Shown here: positions 48,550 through 60,549 of the stretch, piece after piece
Layout of the letters: the number at the start of each line of letters is the position of its first letter
How positions within the stretch are numbered: position 1 is the first letter of the stretch
Assembly (NCBI GenBank): GCA_019802505.1
Contig: JAFMOC010000009.1
Span: forward strand, 10,251,001-10,315,000
Source: Corydoras sp. C115
Taxonomy: Eukaryota; Chordata; Actinopteri; Siluriformes; Callichthyidae
DNA: 64,000 nucleotides
Direction of reading: 5' to 3'
The notes under the pieces: model-generated
Seen by the model: the letters and a program-made list of their open reading frames with translations, nothing else
Databases searched by the model: none
What the model was told of the DNA's origin: nothing
Program-made: the position numbers and the translations under genes

Positions 48550-48775
48550 ATTTACATTACATTTACATTTACATTACATTTACATTACATTTGGTCATTT
48601 ATTGGACGCTTTTATTCAAAGCGACTTACAAGGTGAGCACATGGTTAATCACAACATCCCTGTAGCAATGAGGGTTAAGGTTCTTACTCAAGGACCCACA
48701 TTGGAACTTCAGTGGACCTGGGATTTGAACCCCCAATGTCCTAACAATGTCCTGCACGTCACAAAAAGCAGGCTT
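48550..48775 (+). mobile_element. Copy of the CATTTAGCAGACGC-type repeat in mbd1 intron 1
   Basis: Begins with repeated ACATTTACATT units, then TTGGACGCTTTTATTCAAAG and GCGACTTACAAGGTGAGCAC. It ends GACCTGGGATTTGAACCCCC. The end motif looks tRNA-related. Confidence 0.65.
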
Positions 48776-49235
48776 TAGTCTCATTTCGGAACCGACTATG
48801 TAACATGAACTTGCTTTAAACCTCCTGCTTTACCTTCTGTACCTGTGAACTCCACTCCGCTAACACTGTGAGTGCTACAACTAACACAAAACAAAGATTT
48901 CCTTCTAGTTAAAGCTACCAAACGTTCAAATGCGTTTAGTTTCACAGTTTTATATGTATTTCACGTGGACATGGAGTTTGGGTGACAGCACAGAGTCTCG
49001 AAATCAAAAGAGAAACGTGTACGGAGGACGATTAAAGCGTGACGATGCGATCTTGCTTAACTTCTAACGCGTGTGTCCGGATCAGTGTGAGTTGGTTTTC
49101 CCACGCTTTAAGCCATGCCGGATTACTCGGCATTTTCTGTTCTTTCGGTTCAGAATAATGCTATAGATCAAGAAACCGATGCAAACACAAACCACAGCGA
49201 AGATGTTAACTGATCTTCTGTTATGGTCTGAGGTA

Positions 49236-49352
49236 AGAAAGTGTTGCAGTTGGGTTTAGGTGCCTTGCCCAAGGACACTCGAACTATGGTACTCAGTGGG
49301 ACCTTCAACTCACAAGGCTGGTTCCTTAACCACACACTTATAATTGCCCCTA
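49236..49352 (-). mobile_element. Second tRNA-like SINE family fragment
   Basis: TAGGTGCCTTGCCCAAGGAC, then CACAAGGCTGGTTCCTTAAC and CACACACTTATAATTGCCCC. Confidence 0.65.
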
Positions 49353-49434
49353 AAAGGACAGCGTGGTTTCAGAAATGTCCATTAGACTTCCAAAACTTCA
49401 CATAACCTTGTACATGAGCTCATTTTTTCATTTT

Positions 49435-49600
49435 GACATTTTTATCTAAGTGACCTTGATGTATCCAAAATTCAGAGGATACAGGTTCAGCTATGATGCA
49501 GCCCCCCTGGAGCAATGAGGGGCCTTGCTCAGGGGCCTATATTGGCAACTGTGGATTTTAACCCCCAACCTTCAAAGTGTGGCTGGAGTTTCATTCAGTG
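49435..49600 (+). mobile_element. Diverged CATTTAGCAGACGC-family copy
   Basis: ATTTTTATCTAAGTGACCTTG, AATGAGGGGCCTTGCTCAGG and TTTTAACCCCCAACC line up with the copy at 48550-48775. Confidence 0.5.
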
Positions 49601-49639
49601 GTGGTTCACTAAATGTATTTGATATTTGTTTAATACCTA

Positions 49640-49972
49640 ATAATAGGGTTGTGAGAGGGTAGCCCATGCCCATCTGGGGGAGAACGGGCAGATACACTAT
49701 GGGCATAGCGCCAATCTATTGCTGGGCAGTAGGCACACATACACACACTATATAGGGGCAATTTAGAGCAGCCATTTCAGTGTAAATCCATTTTTTTGGA
49801 CTGTGGGAGAAATTACACCTGTTCTGTGATGGTCCTGACCAACAAGGGACTAACAAAAACCAGAAAACAGATGTACGGTCAGTAATTGTAAAACTTCAAA
49901 GTCCATTGCTATGTTAAGTAGAAAAAATTGAACGAGAAAGAGGTGTGTCCATACTTTTGACTGGCACTGTAT
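49640..49972. mobile_element. SINE fragment joined to a Tc1-like MITE end
   Basis: 49640-49815 is a diverged minus-strand SINE body (GCCCATGCCCATCTGGGGGA, TTTTTTTGGACTGTGGGAGA). 49816-49972 is the right part of the Tc1-like element, ending in CTTTTGACTGGCACTGTA. The two are fused, so one inserted into the other or a deletion joined them. Confidence 0.65.
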
Positions 49973-50255
49973 TTATTGAAATATGTGTGTATGTTCTATA
50001 TTAATATAGTTGCGTCATGTCGAAACATTGTTTTGCATGCATTTACATTTAGACAGTTACAGATCATTTGAAAATATGTTCTACTTCCTCATTTCAGTTG
50101 TTTGGTAAATTCCAGTCAGTCAGCATATAAATATCTCTCTTTAACCAAAAAAGTACTGATTAGCATTTCTAACGTTATCTTATGTTTTTATTTTCATTTT
50201 CATGTTAGAAATTCTCTGGAAAAGCTGGTTTGACCTCCATTACGGCTGTTCTGTG

Positions 50256-53200
50256 ATGGAGAAAGTCGGTAGGGAGGAGGATGGTGCAAACGCTGAAGAC
50301 AAGCCAGCATCCAGCAACACTGAAACCACGGACAGTGTCGGCAACAGTGTGGCACCGCCCGGAATTCCCCCTGTTAAAAGTGCAGACGAGCCTCCGGTGG
50401 ACTGGTTCGAGCCCCTGGAGGAGGATTACGAGGATGAAGATGGCCAGAGCTGTGATCTGGAGAGCAACAGGGACGGCGAGATGGAGAGCCTGGCAGGTGA
50501 CAACGAGCGGAGTGGCAGTGAAAAGAGCAGCTGGAGGCGAGGCGGCGGCGGCGGTGGTGGTGGTGGTGATGGTGGGGGTATCAATAATGTGAGGTAGGTT
50601 AACATTAGTTTAAAATCTTCGTTATCAGTGTCTCCTCTTCCTCTTTGTGTGGAATTACATTTTGGTATGTGCATGACACTGCACCCACACCGTTTTTCAC
50701 TGACCATGTTCTTACATTCACATGAACATTTCAGCTTTGTACTCGAGCCTGCAGGTTATTGTGTATTCTGCAGATAGTGGCTTAATTGCAGAACATCACC
50801 AAGAGGAGAAACCTCAGACTGTAATTTGGATACATGTTACTCAGGGGCAGAACACTAAACGCTACTGTTTTACTATGGTAATGATGAAATATTCACATTG
50901 CACATTTACCTTTCAGGGTGAAGGTAAGAGGGAAACGGCGGCAGTACGCATTAGATGAAGGCTGGGAGGATTGTTCTGTGTTGGGAGAAGGATGGAAACG
51001 GAGAGAGGTTCTGCGCCGTTCTGGGATGAGTGTCGGTCAGAAAGATGTTTACTATTTGAGGTATTTTAAATGTTCTAATTATGGCTTTATGAACATTTTT
51101 AAACCAAATTCCTTGGGTTTGTGTTTATTGCTGTCCTTTATATTTTTGAAGTCCTAAAGGGGACCGCTTGAGAAGTCGAATTGAACTGCTGAAGTACGTC
51201 GGGAATACTATGGACCTTACAAAATTCGACTTCAAATTAGGACAATTTTGTGAATTTGAACCTGTAAGGAAACATTTTAAGGTGAGAAACCAAGTTGCTG
51301 GTAATCATTTAGACTTTATATAAAAGTTCTTTAGAATTCTGTAGCAGACTGTTTAAGGTGAATAATAGTGATAATTTGTGAAATTTAAACATGATAACTG
51401 GGATTTTGTTCCTTGTTCTTATTTAAATTTAAAAAATGTACGAAGAAAAGTGATTGTACTAGATTTTTAGGTTTAAAGCCCACAACATACTTAAAAACTC
51501 TAGGACTGGATAAAGCATGTACAAACTCCATCTCATTATCTCGACACCTTAATCCTCTACTAGAGTTGGGGGAGTATGCTCATCCATGCGCAATGTGGGT
51601 AAATCTACCCGTGCATTTGTTTGATAAGGAGATCACACCAACAGTTCTGAGTGAAGAAATAACATTTCTGCCTGTTCTCTGACCTCTGACTCTGACTCCA
51701 TCTTCATATACTCTTCTGCACGGGCCCCCACCTTTGCTGCTCTTACATCTCAGATTGATCACCTGTGGGTCACCCCACCCGAGTAGAACAATTATTCTGC
51801 TTAGTGTCAAATAATGATACTTCTTGTTATCAGAACATTTGTAGTTAGCCGACCCGTACGGGCTCTGCCTTACCGCCCTTCCTCACATCCTGACCTTGAC
51901 ACAGAGATACATTCTCACGTGGGTCTGATTAGAGAACAAACACTGCAGTAGCTTATTAAAAGTATGAGAACTTAATGCCTGAATAATAATTAATATATTA
52001 ATATTAACAATATTAATGCCTGAAATAAATGAATAATGCTTTTATCTACATTTACTACTTGTAAATATTAAATGCATAATAATGCTCATTATTTTTCCCT
52101 TCAGCAAACAATATAAAAATGCAATTCTTTTTTTCTCTTTGTTGATGTAGAGGAGGAAGAAAGAGCCCTATTCGCCCTTTGATGGTTTCTCCTCTGAATC
52201 CAGTTTTCAAGACACCTCGGACCCTTCCGACAGAACTTACAGCCCGGGGCCTCCCTTCAGTCTGAGACCGTTTGCTCCACAGAGAGCAAGACAATCCTGG
52301 ATGAGTACGGAGGCCGAGAAGAACATGTTCTCAGACGCAGACTTTTACCATGATTTAGTGCCTGCTAAACCTCAGAGTCAGCCTTTGCGAATTTCATCTA
52401 AAATTATTCTTGGGTATGTCCTTGAGTTCAGTACATAATTTACACTGTGAAATGGACCGGTTTCTTAGTCCAATCTCTCTTTTCAGCATCTGCAAAAGAT
52501 GTAGGAACTCCTTTACTGTAGTGGATGGACGAACCATGTGTGAGAAATGCGATGAAGCCTGCAATGCCTGTAAGCAAATGGCACTGAACTCTGTGTTTTA
52601 CATAAAAACTGTAATCTTACTTGCTTTCGTTCAGCTTGTGGTGTTTGATCCCTGCGTTTCTTTTGTGTTTAGCCAAAGACACCCGCAATATCATCTTCAG
52701 AAAAGTAGGTGCCCTCAGTATGTATGCTCATGTTCTGTACTTGCTCTGATGAACAGAGGTAAGATATCGTTTTATCTTCGTTAGTGGCTGCCGTGCGGAT
52801 TCTGCCGTGCCTGCCAGCTCACAGAGGACTGTGGGGTGTGTGGTGGCTGTCTGACTTCCAAGGCCAACTCTAATTACCAGCGACCTGTCCGATGTCATAA
52901 GCGGAAGTGTTTGTGTCCATCATTAAAAGTAAGTGATATTAGGACTGACATGATCATACTTTTATTATGGTATCTTCATTTAGACAGATTTAGTAGGTTT
53001 TCCTTCTAGGAAAAGCAAAACATGTGATTCCTCTGCCACAACTCAGGTCTATAGTTTCTGTACATAAAACATGTACATTCAGATTTTTTTATTATATATT
53101 TTTAATATTATTCAGTGGATTTTGTTTTTGTCTAAAACAACCTGCTGACCTCACTCAAACTGTCATTGTAACTGGTGTATAGAATATCCAAAGACAGAAT

Positions 53201-56200
53201 ACAACTAGGGTCATGTGGGGGGGGGGTTCACTCATTCTCTCTCTCACACACACACACACACACACTATATATAGGGGCAATATGGAGTAGTAGACTGTGG
53301 GAGAAAATTGAGAAACCCATGTGGACATGGGGAGAGTATGGTAACTCCACCTAGATTGAGATTAGGAGAACATGCTAACCAATATGCCTCTGTGCCACCC
53401 TATGCATACATAAAAACTAAAAATGTGTGGTTTTATCTGCTTAATGTAATGGGTACATGTGCCGTCAAGACCTTTTCCAACAACCACCCACGTACTACAC
53501 TAGGTGTTGGCTTGACTACTAGCTGGGGAGAATGAAGAGCCGTTTCTGGTGTCTGCTTGACCTCCCTTTCCCTCTGTGGATTTCCTCTAAGGGTTCTGGT
53601 TTACATGTTAAGTCATTTTGAGGTACAGAATTCCCCAAACGACTGTATCGCTGGGAAATAGACACTGATGCTGTCCAACAATTAAACTTCTAAACAAGCA
53701 CACAATCAATTTAAACTGTACGTATCGATCAGAGCAAACCTACAAGCTGACTAATGAAAGTTTAATGATTGTTTCTTCCCATATCATATGGACTGCATTC
53801 TTTTATTCCAGAAACCAGACGGCCATTTATCAGAGCGATCCGTTAACACTGTTTTAAAGGTAATCTGTTACGTGCTCGCTGCCTGCTGTATGCTATTGAG
53901 CAAATCCATCCATCCATTATCTTCCGCTTCATCCTATATCAGGGTCGCGGGGGGGTTCCCCATGCCCATCCAGGGGAGAACGTTTCGGGCGCTGGGCAGA
54001 TACACCCAGGACAGGGCGCCAATCCATCGCTGGGCACACACTCACTCACACAGACACACTCTATATGGGGCAATTTGGAGAACTCAATTGACTTGATCCA
54101 TGTTTTTGGACTGTGGGAGGAAACCGGAGAACCCGGAGGAAACCCACGCGGACACGGGGAGAACATGGAAACTCCACCCAGATGGGGATTCGAACCGGGA
54201 ATCCCTAGCGCTGAGAGGCCAACGTGGTAACCACTAAGCCACCGTGCCGCCCTATTGAGCAAATCCTTTTTTTTTTCTTTTTTTTTTTTTTAATAAAAAT
54301 AATTTTTCATAATTTTTAATTCTATTATTTGTTTTTCAGCCACAGACACCAGCCGCTAAAGAATTCCATGTAAGACTTTTATGTATAGATGACTTTTAAA
54401 AGTTTTTAAAGAGAAGAGATGCTTATGATTATGCTTAATTAATTTTATTTTGTTTTACAGCTCAGTGACTCAGATGATCAGTCACCGTTTTATGATGAAG
54501 ATGAGGATCATGACAGTGAGGTTGGGTTCTGTACTCTATATCGTGAAATGTTTGTAGACATCTGATCACTTACTAGCCTGTTACAATTTTATTTCTTGGC
54601 ATTAAGTCATTTAGCAGATGGTTTTATTGAAAATGACCTACAGTTATCCGACCTTGGTGGTTGAGGTTAAAACACAGGCTCATCTTATAGCACCCCTGGA
54701 GCAGTAAAGGTTAAAGGCTTTGCTTGGAATGAGATGATTATTCATATTTAAAACGAATCAGGCAGCACGTTCGCCTCTCAGTGCTAGGGATTCCCGGTTC
54801 GAATCCCCATCTGGGTGGAGTTTCCATGTTCTCCCCGTGTCCGCGTGGGTTTCCTCCGGGTTCTCCGGTTTCCTCCCACAGTCCAAAAACATGGATCAAG
54901 TCAATTGAATTCTCCAAATTGCCCCATATAGAGCCCTGTCCTGGGTGTATCTGCCCAGCGCCCGAAACGTTCTCCCCTGGATGGGCATGGGGAACCCCAC
55001 AGCGACCCTAATAGAGGATAAAGCGGGAGATAATGAATGAATGAATAAAACAAATCATGATTTAAAAACATTACAATTAATTACTTATAAGAGCGCCTCA
55101 ATACTGTCATGACATCATTTATTAAAAAATGCATATTATGCTGGAATTTTAGACTTAAGTGACGCAACTCACACAGAACCAAATTAAAGTTCATATTTTG
55201 TTATAATCATGATTATTTCTTAGACAATAATCGTCCCATTCCTTATGCAAACACGTTCAAAGTTTTTGGTCTGAATTCACTTTCTGTAGGATTTGATGAA
55301 GTTCCGTCGTTACTGTGGGAGGTGTAAGGGCTGCATAGACAAAGTAGACCATGGGATCTGTGATTATTGCGTAGACAAGGGGGGAGGACAAGGGGCGTAG
55401 ACAAAAAAAGGGGGGGAGGGGCCGCAGCATCGATTAACAATCAGGTTTGATGAATTTACAGTATAGTTGGTTTTCTTAACTTCTGTCTTGTAATGTTCTC
55501 ATTTGTGAGTCGCTTTGGATAAAAGCGTCTGCTAAATGACTAAATGTAAATGTATGTAAGCCAAAGTTTGGAGGAAGTAATAAAAAGAAGTGCCGTCAAA
55601 GACAGTGCCAAAGTGAACCGAATGTAGGCCTCGAGTTGTTCACTCGTGTTCTGTGCAGATTTATGGATCCTGTAGACTGGTTTCAATCCCTGACAGATGA
55701 ATTCTTGTAGTCATACCTAGATGTATATATCGCTTATCAAAAATGCACTTGTGTGATTTGCATTCATACTCAAAATTCATGATGCTCAGATTGAACTACT
55801 GTACTGTATTATTGATTGTTTGGAAGTTTATTTGTTGAAAACTACATTAATCACATTACCCCCCCCCTCCTCCAGACCTTGATTCCACGTACCCGATCAA
55901 GACCGAAATATTGTTACGGCTCGAAGAATAAGGACAAGGTGGACAATGACCAATCTGACAATGAACCAAAGAAGAGAGGGAAAGGTTTAGGGCCTGGTGG
56001 CCGTCATCTGGAGAGAGAGAAGAATGACGGCATGAATTACAACGGACAGGTATTCAGATGATCAGTGAAATAGACATGTTGCTTTGGAAAATATGAACGC
56101 TGGATTATTAGTCTACCTGTAATTTTCCTTTAAGCCCAGGTGGCTTTTATTAAATGGAACCACATGAGTTTATCTGGCTTAGTTCCTTGTTTCAGTTCCC

Positions 56201-58332
56201 ACCTGCTGCACAAGATGAGGTTGTGCTGATTTGATCATTTGGATCATTTGTGCTTCTGTAAGATTAAATGGTGACAATGATGTTAAAAACATTCAAACTT
56301 AAACCACTAAAGTTATGTTGTCTTTTTGTGTAGTGGTTAGCACATGCCCCTCTCAGCACTGGGGATCCAGGTTCGAATGTCAATCTGGGTGGAGTTGCCA
56401 TGTTCTCCCCGTGTCTGTGTGGATTTTTTTTCTGGGTTCTCCAATTTCCTCAAACAGTCCAAAAACATGGATCAAGTCAATTGAGTTCTCTAAATTGCCC
56501 CATATAGAGTGTGTATGAGTGAGTGAGTGTGTGCCCAGCGATGGATTGGCGCCCTGTCCTGGGTGTATCTGCCCAGCGCCCGAGACGTTCTCCCCTGGAT
56601 GGGCATGGGGAACCCCACCGCGACCCTAATAGAGGATAAAGCGGGTGATGAATGAATGAGTCCAATATGGATTCAAGGTCAATTGGCTGCTCTAAATTGT
56701 TTCTATGTAGTATGAGAGTGAGTGTCCCCAGTAATGGATTGGCGCCCTGGCCTGGGTTTATTTGCCCAGTGTCTGAAACGTTCTCCCCTAGACGGGCATG
56801 GGACCCCCCATCCACAACCCTAGTCTCTAGTATAGTATGAAGTCAAGCTTATAAGTATTTAATATCGCATTGTTGGGTCTTCAGTGATGTGCTTTTGTTA
56901 CTTTTCAGGAGATGGAGAGTGACTTAAGCCAGGCTGGTCCTGAGGATCTTCTTTTACAGCAGATGCATCAAAAGTGGCGCAGAGTGGATGATGGAAAGAC
57001 GTCAGAGTCAGAAGAAGATCTGATGGAGCCAACGGTAACAGCACACAAAATACAAGATGAGCTTCGAAAAGCACCGTTGTTTTCTTTTGATTTTCTGGAA
57101 ACTCAGTATCAGTGAATTATTTCTGTTCTACAGTTTGCCATTAGACATTTAAATTAAATATCTACAAATCCTGTATTGATGAATCTAACTGCTTTAAAAA
57201 GGCGTTTATTAAAGCAGTAATACACAAGAGGGTGGCCTTATTGTAAATCGATTACAGTAAGATGTTATTAATTATCTAGTTTGGTTTTCAAAGTGAACAT
57301 TGCTCTCTGAGGAACAGAATTTCTCAAAAACTGCTACTCAGTGCCCAAATTACAGAACACAATTACATAAACATGGGCGGCACGGTGGCTTAGTGGTTAG
57401 CATGTTCTCCTCTCAGCACTAGGAAATCCCGGTTCGAATCCCCATCTGGCTGGAGTTTCCATGTTCTCCCCGTGTCCGCGTGGGTTTCCTCCGGGTTCTC
57501 CGGTTTCCTCCCCCAGTCCAAAAACATGGAAAAAGTTAATTGAGTTCTCCAAATTGCCCCATGTAGAGTGTGTTTGTGTGAGTGTGTGCCCAGCGATAGA
57601 TTGGCGCCCTGTCCTGGGTGTATCTGCCCAGCGCCCGAAACGTTCTCCCCTGGATGGGCATGGGGAACCCCCCCGCGACCCTAGTATAGGATAAAGCGGA
57701 AGATAATAAAGGAATGAATTACATAAACAACAGCTGCAACAGGTTCGCTGTTTATATTGATCTGTATTTCCATTTATGATACATGATTAAAAATAATTAA
57801 TTGTATCTCATGCATGGATATAAATGCCTGTGATTTTAAATGATCGGGTCACTGTTTTCAGATCACACAGATCTTTTGTTTGGGGGATGACAATCCCGGT
57901 GACACCAACCTGGACCTGGAGCTGCTTGAGCTGCTGGCATCGCTGCGAGACACGGTCCTTCCTGTGCTCTGGTGCGCCGTGCTGGCCGAGGGCCCGTGCT
58001 TGCAGCTGCTGCAGTGCTCCAAACTCTCCTCCATGGCGGACACAGTGGTGCAGATCGAGTCGAGCTTCCGCTACCACATCAGTGTGCAGGGGCAGCCCCT
58101 GTTACCCACGCACAAGCTGTACCACGATCATCCGGCTCACCTCACCACGGTGGAACAGGTCTCCACCCTGCTCTCGGACCTGGAACGCTACTCGGTGTGT
58201 CGAGGCTTTAAAAGAGACATTCCTCTGGTTCCGGAGCCCATCATCCAGGTGCGCGCGGCCACGTGTGCGTTCCTGGTGGGGCCGGGGGATCGTCGCTGCG
58301 CCCGGTGTAAGAACCCAGAGCAGGAACAGTGA
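50256..58332 (+). CDS. mbd1: MBD1-like methyl-CpG-binding protein (14 coding exons, one interrupted by a repeat)
   Basis: Coding exons: 50256-50593, 50917-51060, 51152-51281, 52151-52413, 52487-52569, 52673-52704, 52785-52928, 53812-53859, 54340-54369, 54461-54520, 55290-55370 plus 55561-55623 (see below), 55876-56049, 56909-57034, 57862-58332. This gives about 728 aa. A Gly run lies near residues 95-108. The MBD domain is at about 120-195 (DEGWEDCSVLGEGWKRREVL, GQKDVYYLSPKGDRLRSRIE). A CXXC finger without KFGG is at about 331-375 (CGFCRACQLTEDCGVCGGC). A second, KFGG-type finger (CGRCKGC, CDYC, PKFGGSNKKKCRQRQC) is at about 430-465. The C-terminal ~155 residues (LELLELLASLRDTVLPVLW) match the repression-domain end. 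The KFGG exon carries about 180 bp of repeat DNA that would cause a stop at 55398 unless spliced out. Role: binds methylated CpG and recruits repressors. Its place after cxxc1 supports the name. Confidence 0.85.
53195..53402 (-). mobile_element. Old SINE fragment in mbd1 intron 8
   Basis: GGGGCAATATGGAGTAGTAG, ACATGGGGAGAGTATGGTAA and a decayed head (TGCCTCTGTGCCACCC). Confidence 0.7.
53908..54251 (-). mobile_element. tRNA-derived SINE with 15-bp target-site duplication in mbd1 intron 9
   Basis: Full length, GGAT-tail type, flanked by CTATTGAGCAAATCC at 53893-53907 and 54252-54266, a perfect duplication. Confidence 0.94.
54595..54735 (+). mobile_element. CATTTAGCAGACGC-family copy in mbd1 intron 11
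   Basis: AAGTCATTTAGCAGATGGTT, AAATGACCTACAG, and GAGCAGTAAAGGTTAAAGGC correspond to the family's conserved blocks. Confidence 0.6.
54762..55046 (+). mobile_element. SINE with two internal deletions in mbd1 intron 11
   Basis: The head lacks its A-box part (GGCAGCACGTTCGCC). A second gap removes the GTGTGTTTGTGTGAGTGAG section. The tail is GATAATGAATGAATGAAT. Confidence 0.88.
55380..55560 (-). mobile_element. Repeat fragment inside the KFGG-CXXC exon of mbd1
   Basis: Reads AAAGGGGGGGAGGGGCCGCAGC, then ATTAACAATCAGGTTTGATG, then TCGCTTTGGATAAAAGCGTC and CTAAATGTAAATGTATGTA. The same order occurs, inverted, at 63340-63490. Coding sequence before it ends CDYCVDK and resumes after it PKFGG. A 10-bp stretch GCGTAGACAA is repeated at 55369-55378 and 55395-55404. 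The whole 55371-55560 interval starts with GT and ends with AG. Confidence 0.85.
56330..56660 (+). mobile_element. tRNA-derived SINE, 5'-truncated, in mbd1 intron 13
   Basis: Begins within the head (GTAGTGGTTAGCACATGCCC) and runs to TGATGAATGAATGAG. An older plus-strand fragment (ATGGATTCAAGGTCAATTGG...CTGAAACGTTCTCCCC) continues to about 56,820. Confidence 0.85.
57374..57716 (+). mobile_element. tRNA-derived SINE with 13-bp target-site duplication in mbd1 intron 14
   Basis: Full length, GGCGGCACGGTGGCTTAGTG head, flanked by AATTACATAAACA at 57361-57373 and 57717-57729. Confidence 0.94.
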
Positions 58333-58908
58333 GGCACAGGATGCTTCACGGCTCAGTCGGACCGCGTGGAACAGAGGGTCCTCACAAGGCTGAATCCAGT
58401 TTAAAACAGCTCTGATGGTTTTATCTCACGGTACAGTTGGTTTAACCGTCTTAGAAATGAACCTAATCGGAACACTATTTATTTTTAACCTAATTTCCAA
58501 AGGACACTATATGAGTTGCCGCCAGGGATTTGGACTGCACCCTTCTGTGTGGTTCCCTAATATTGTTCAAGAACCTATTTGTCTTTGTTGTCATCTTAAT
58601 TGAAATAATACCAAAAGGATGGCACCGTATCTTTCTGTCGATTAATATGTTTTTTTTTCCATGCCATGTAAACTCACTCATGTACGATGTTCAGTTCAGT
58701 CATCCATCACTTTACATGTTAAACAATTAATGTTTTTAATTATTCATGCAAAAAAATCAACATTCCACACGCTTACATCAAGATCGCATTGTTTCTGATG
58801 CTAAAGTCAAAATAACTTTTTCACACTTTCTTTCCAGCTGTCTCTCTCTTTCATGCACTTGAGGATCTTACATACAGATCGCATTGTTTCTGATGCTAAA
58901 GTCAAACT

Positions 58909-58958
<50 letters not shown>

Positions 58959-59237
58959 CACACACACACTCTCTCTCTATTTCTCTCACTCATGTGCTTA
59001 AAGATCTTACCTAAAGATTGCATTGTTTTTTTTTTTTATGCAAAAGTTAAAATAACGCTTTCTTGTTTGTGTGCACTCTCTTGCATGCGCTTTTTCTTTT
59101 GTGCGCACTCTCTTGCGCTTGCTCTCTCTCTCTCACCCTGTTGCGTTCTTGGAGCTGATCTAAATATATTGGTTCTGATGATGAAGTATAAATAATGCTT
59201 TCTCTATTGTGTGCTATCTATAGTTCTCGCACTTCAT

Positions 59238-59280
<43 letters not shown>

Positions 59281-59690
59281 GTCTCTCTCTCACTCATACC
59301 GATATATAATGTATCTATAGGTAACAGCCACGGTGTGGTTTGGAACCTCATTGGTTACCTCATCCCTTGCATTTGCTCTGTCATGTTGTTTCGTTTTAAC
59401 AGTTCCGACTTTTCTATTCTCAGGGCCGAGTTTTCAGAATGCAACGAGCAGCTGCATGAACCACAGAGCGACGCGACTGTCGGGATTTGTTTATATAATG
59501 CAGGAGAACGCTATGTTTTTTGGGCGGATAGTTTTGTACATCAGTGTACATTTGTGAAATGAAACGTTTCTATATATCAGGTCTTTTTTTTTTTTTTTTT
59601 TTTTGTAATGTTCATCTTTTTGAGCTTTGGCCAGAAGCACACATTTGACATGTAATAACAAAGCTATATGTTCTTGTAAATAAATCATAT
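58333..59690 (+). other. mbd1: 3' UTR of mbd1
   Basis: About 1.35 kb between the stop codon and the AATAAA at 59679-59684. It contains (GT)n at 58913-58955, (CT)n near 59240-59290, and recurring AGATCGCATTGTTTCTGATG blocks at about 58783 and 58878 and, in diverged form, near 59010, so a short local duplication exists. The ORFs inside have no recognisable domain. Confidence 0.6.
59679..59684 (+). terminator. mbd1: Poly(A) signal of mbd1
   Basis: AATAAA after TTCTTGTA. It is the first good signal downstream of the mbd1 stop codon on the plus strand. Confidence 0.6.
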
Positions 59691-60207
59691 TTAAATTACT
59701 TTTGAAAATGATGACTCAGTAGAATCATATCGAGAAGCTGGTTTCAAACAGTGTTAACAGATGGGGTTGACGTGAGTAATCAAACTCAAAATACAAGGTG
59801 CCGGACCCTCTCTTAATCTAAAATTGGTAATGAGTTTTTTTTTTATTTTATTTAAATGTCTTGTGGTGATGGAGGAGCTGCAGTGGTTCTGTGTGTTGGT
59901 GAATAATGATCATTAGCTGTTCTTAATCATAAGGTCCATTATCTCACATTTGTTCGCTGGCGTGTCTTTGGAATGGACGGAAACAGATGTCCCTGAATTA
60001 AACCAGTACAGACCATGAGGGTACGATGACTCCACTGGAAACAGACCCTGGTAATGTGGGAATCTGCTGATTACTATGCTGTGGACTCTTGAGCCACAAA
60101 CTCCACATGTAGGACACAGATCTCTGTCACTATCACTTTACAGTGCATCCAGTGCACAAATAGACTGTAGACACTGTATACTATTTAAAGTAATATCCCA
60201 ATCTGGG

Positions 60208-60549
60208 GCACGGTGACTTAGTGGTTGGCACGTTCGCCTCTCAGCACTAGGGATTCCCGGTTCGAATCCCCATCTGGGTGGAGTTTCCATGTTCTCCCCG
60301 TGTCTGCGTGGGTTTCCTCCGGGTTCTCCGGTTTCCTCCCACAGTCCAAAAACATGGATCAAGTCAATTGAATTCTCAAAATTGCCCTATATAGAGTGTG
60401 TCTGTGTGAGTGAGTGTGTGCCCAGCGATGGATTGGCGCCCCGACCTGGGTGTATCTGCCCAGCGCCCGAGATGTTCTCCCCTAGATGGGCATGGGGAAC
60501 CCCACCGTGACCATAATAGAGGATAAAGCGGGAGATAATGAATGAATGA
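60208..60549 (+). mobile_element. SINE nested inside an older SINE
   Basis: Full-length copy flanked by ATCCCAATCTGGG at 60195-60207 and 60550-60562. The target itself is SINE body sequence, which continues after the insertion as GTGGAGCTTCCATGTTCTC to about 60,640. Confidence 0.92.

Noticed and set aside
57824..58393. 189-codon ORF in another frame over the last mbd1 exon
   Set aside because: The frame continuous with upstream exons at phase 0 is 57862-58332. The longer ORF is a GC-rich shadow.
58807..59195. His-Thr or Cys-Val repeat ORFs
   Set aside because: Translation of (GT)n/(CA)n microsatellites.
59333..59562. Overlapping 74-75 codon ORFs after mbd1
   Set aside because: They lie in the presumed mbd1 3' UTR, in two frames at once, with no splice context or known motif.
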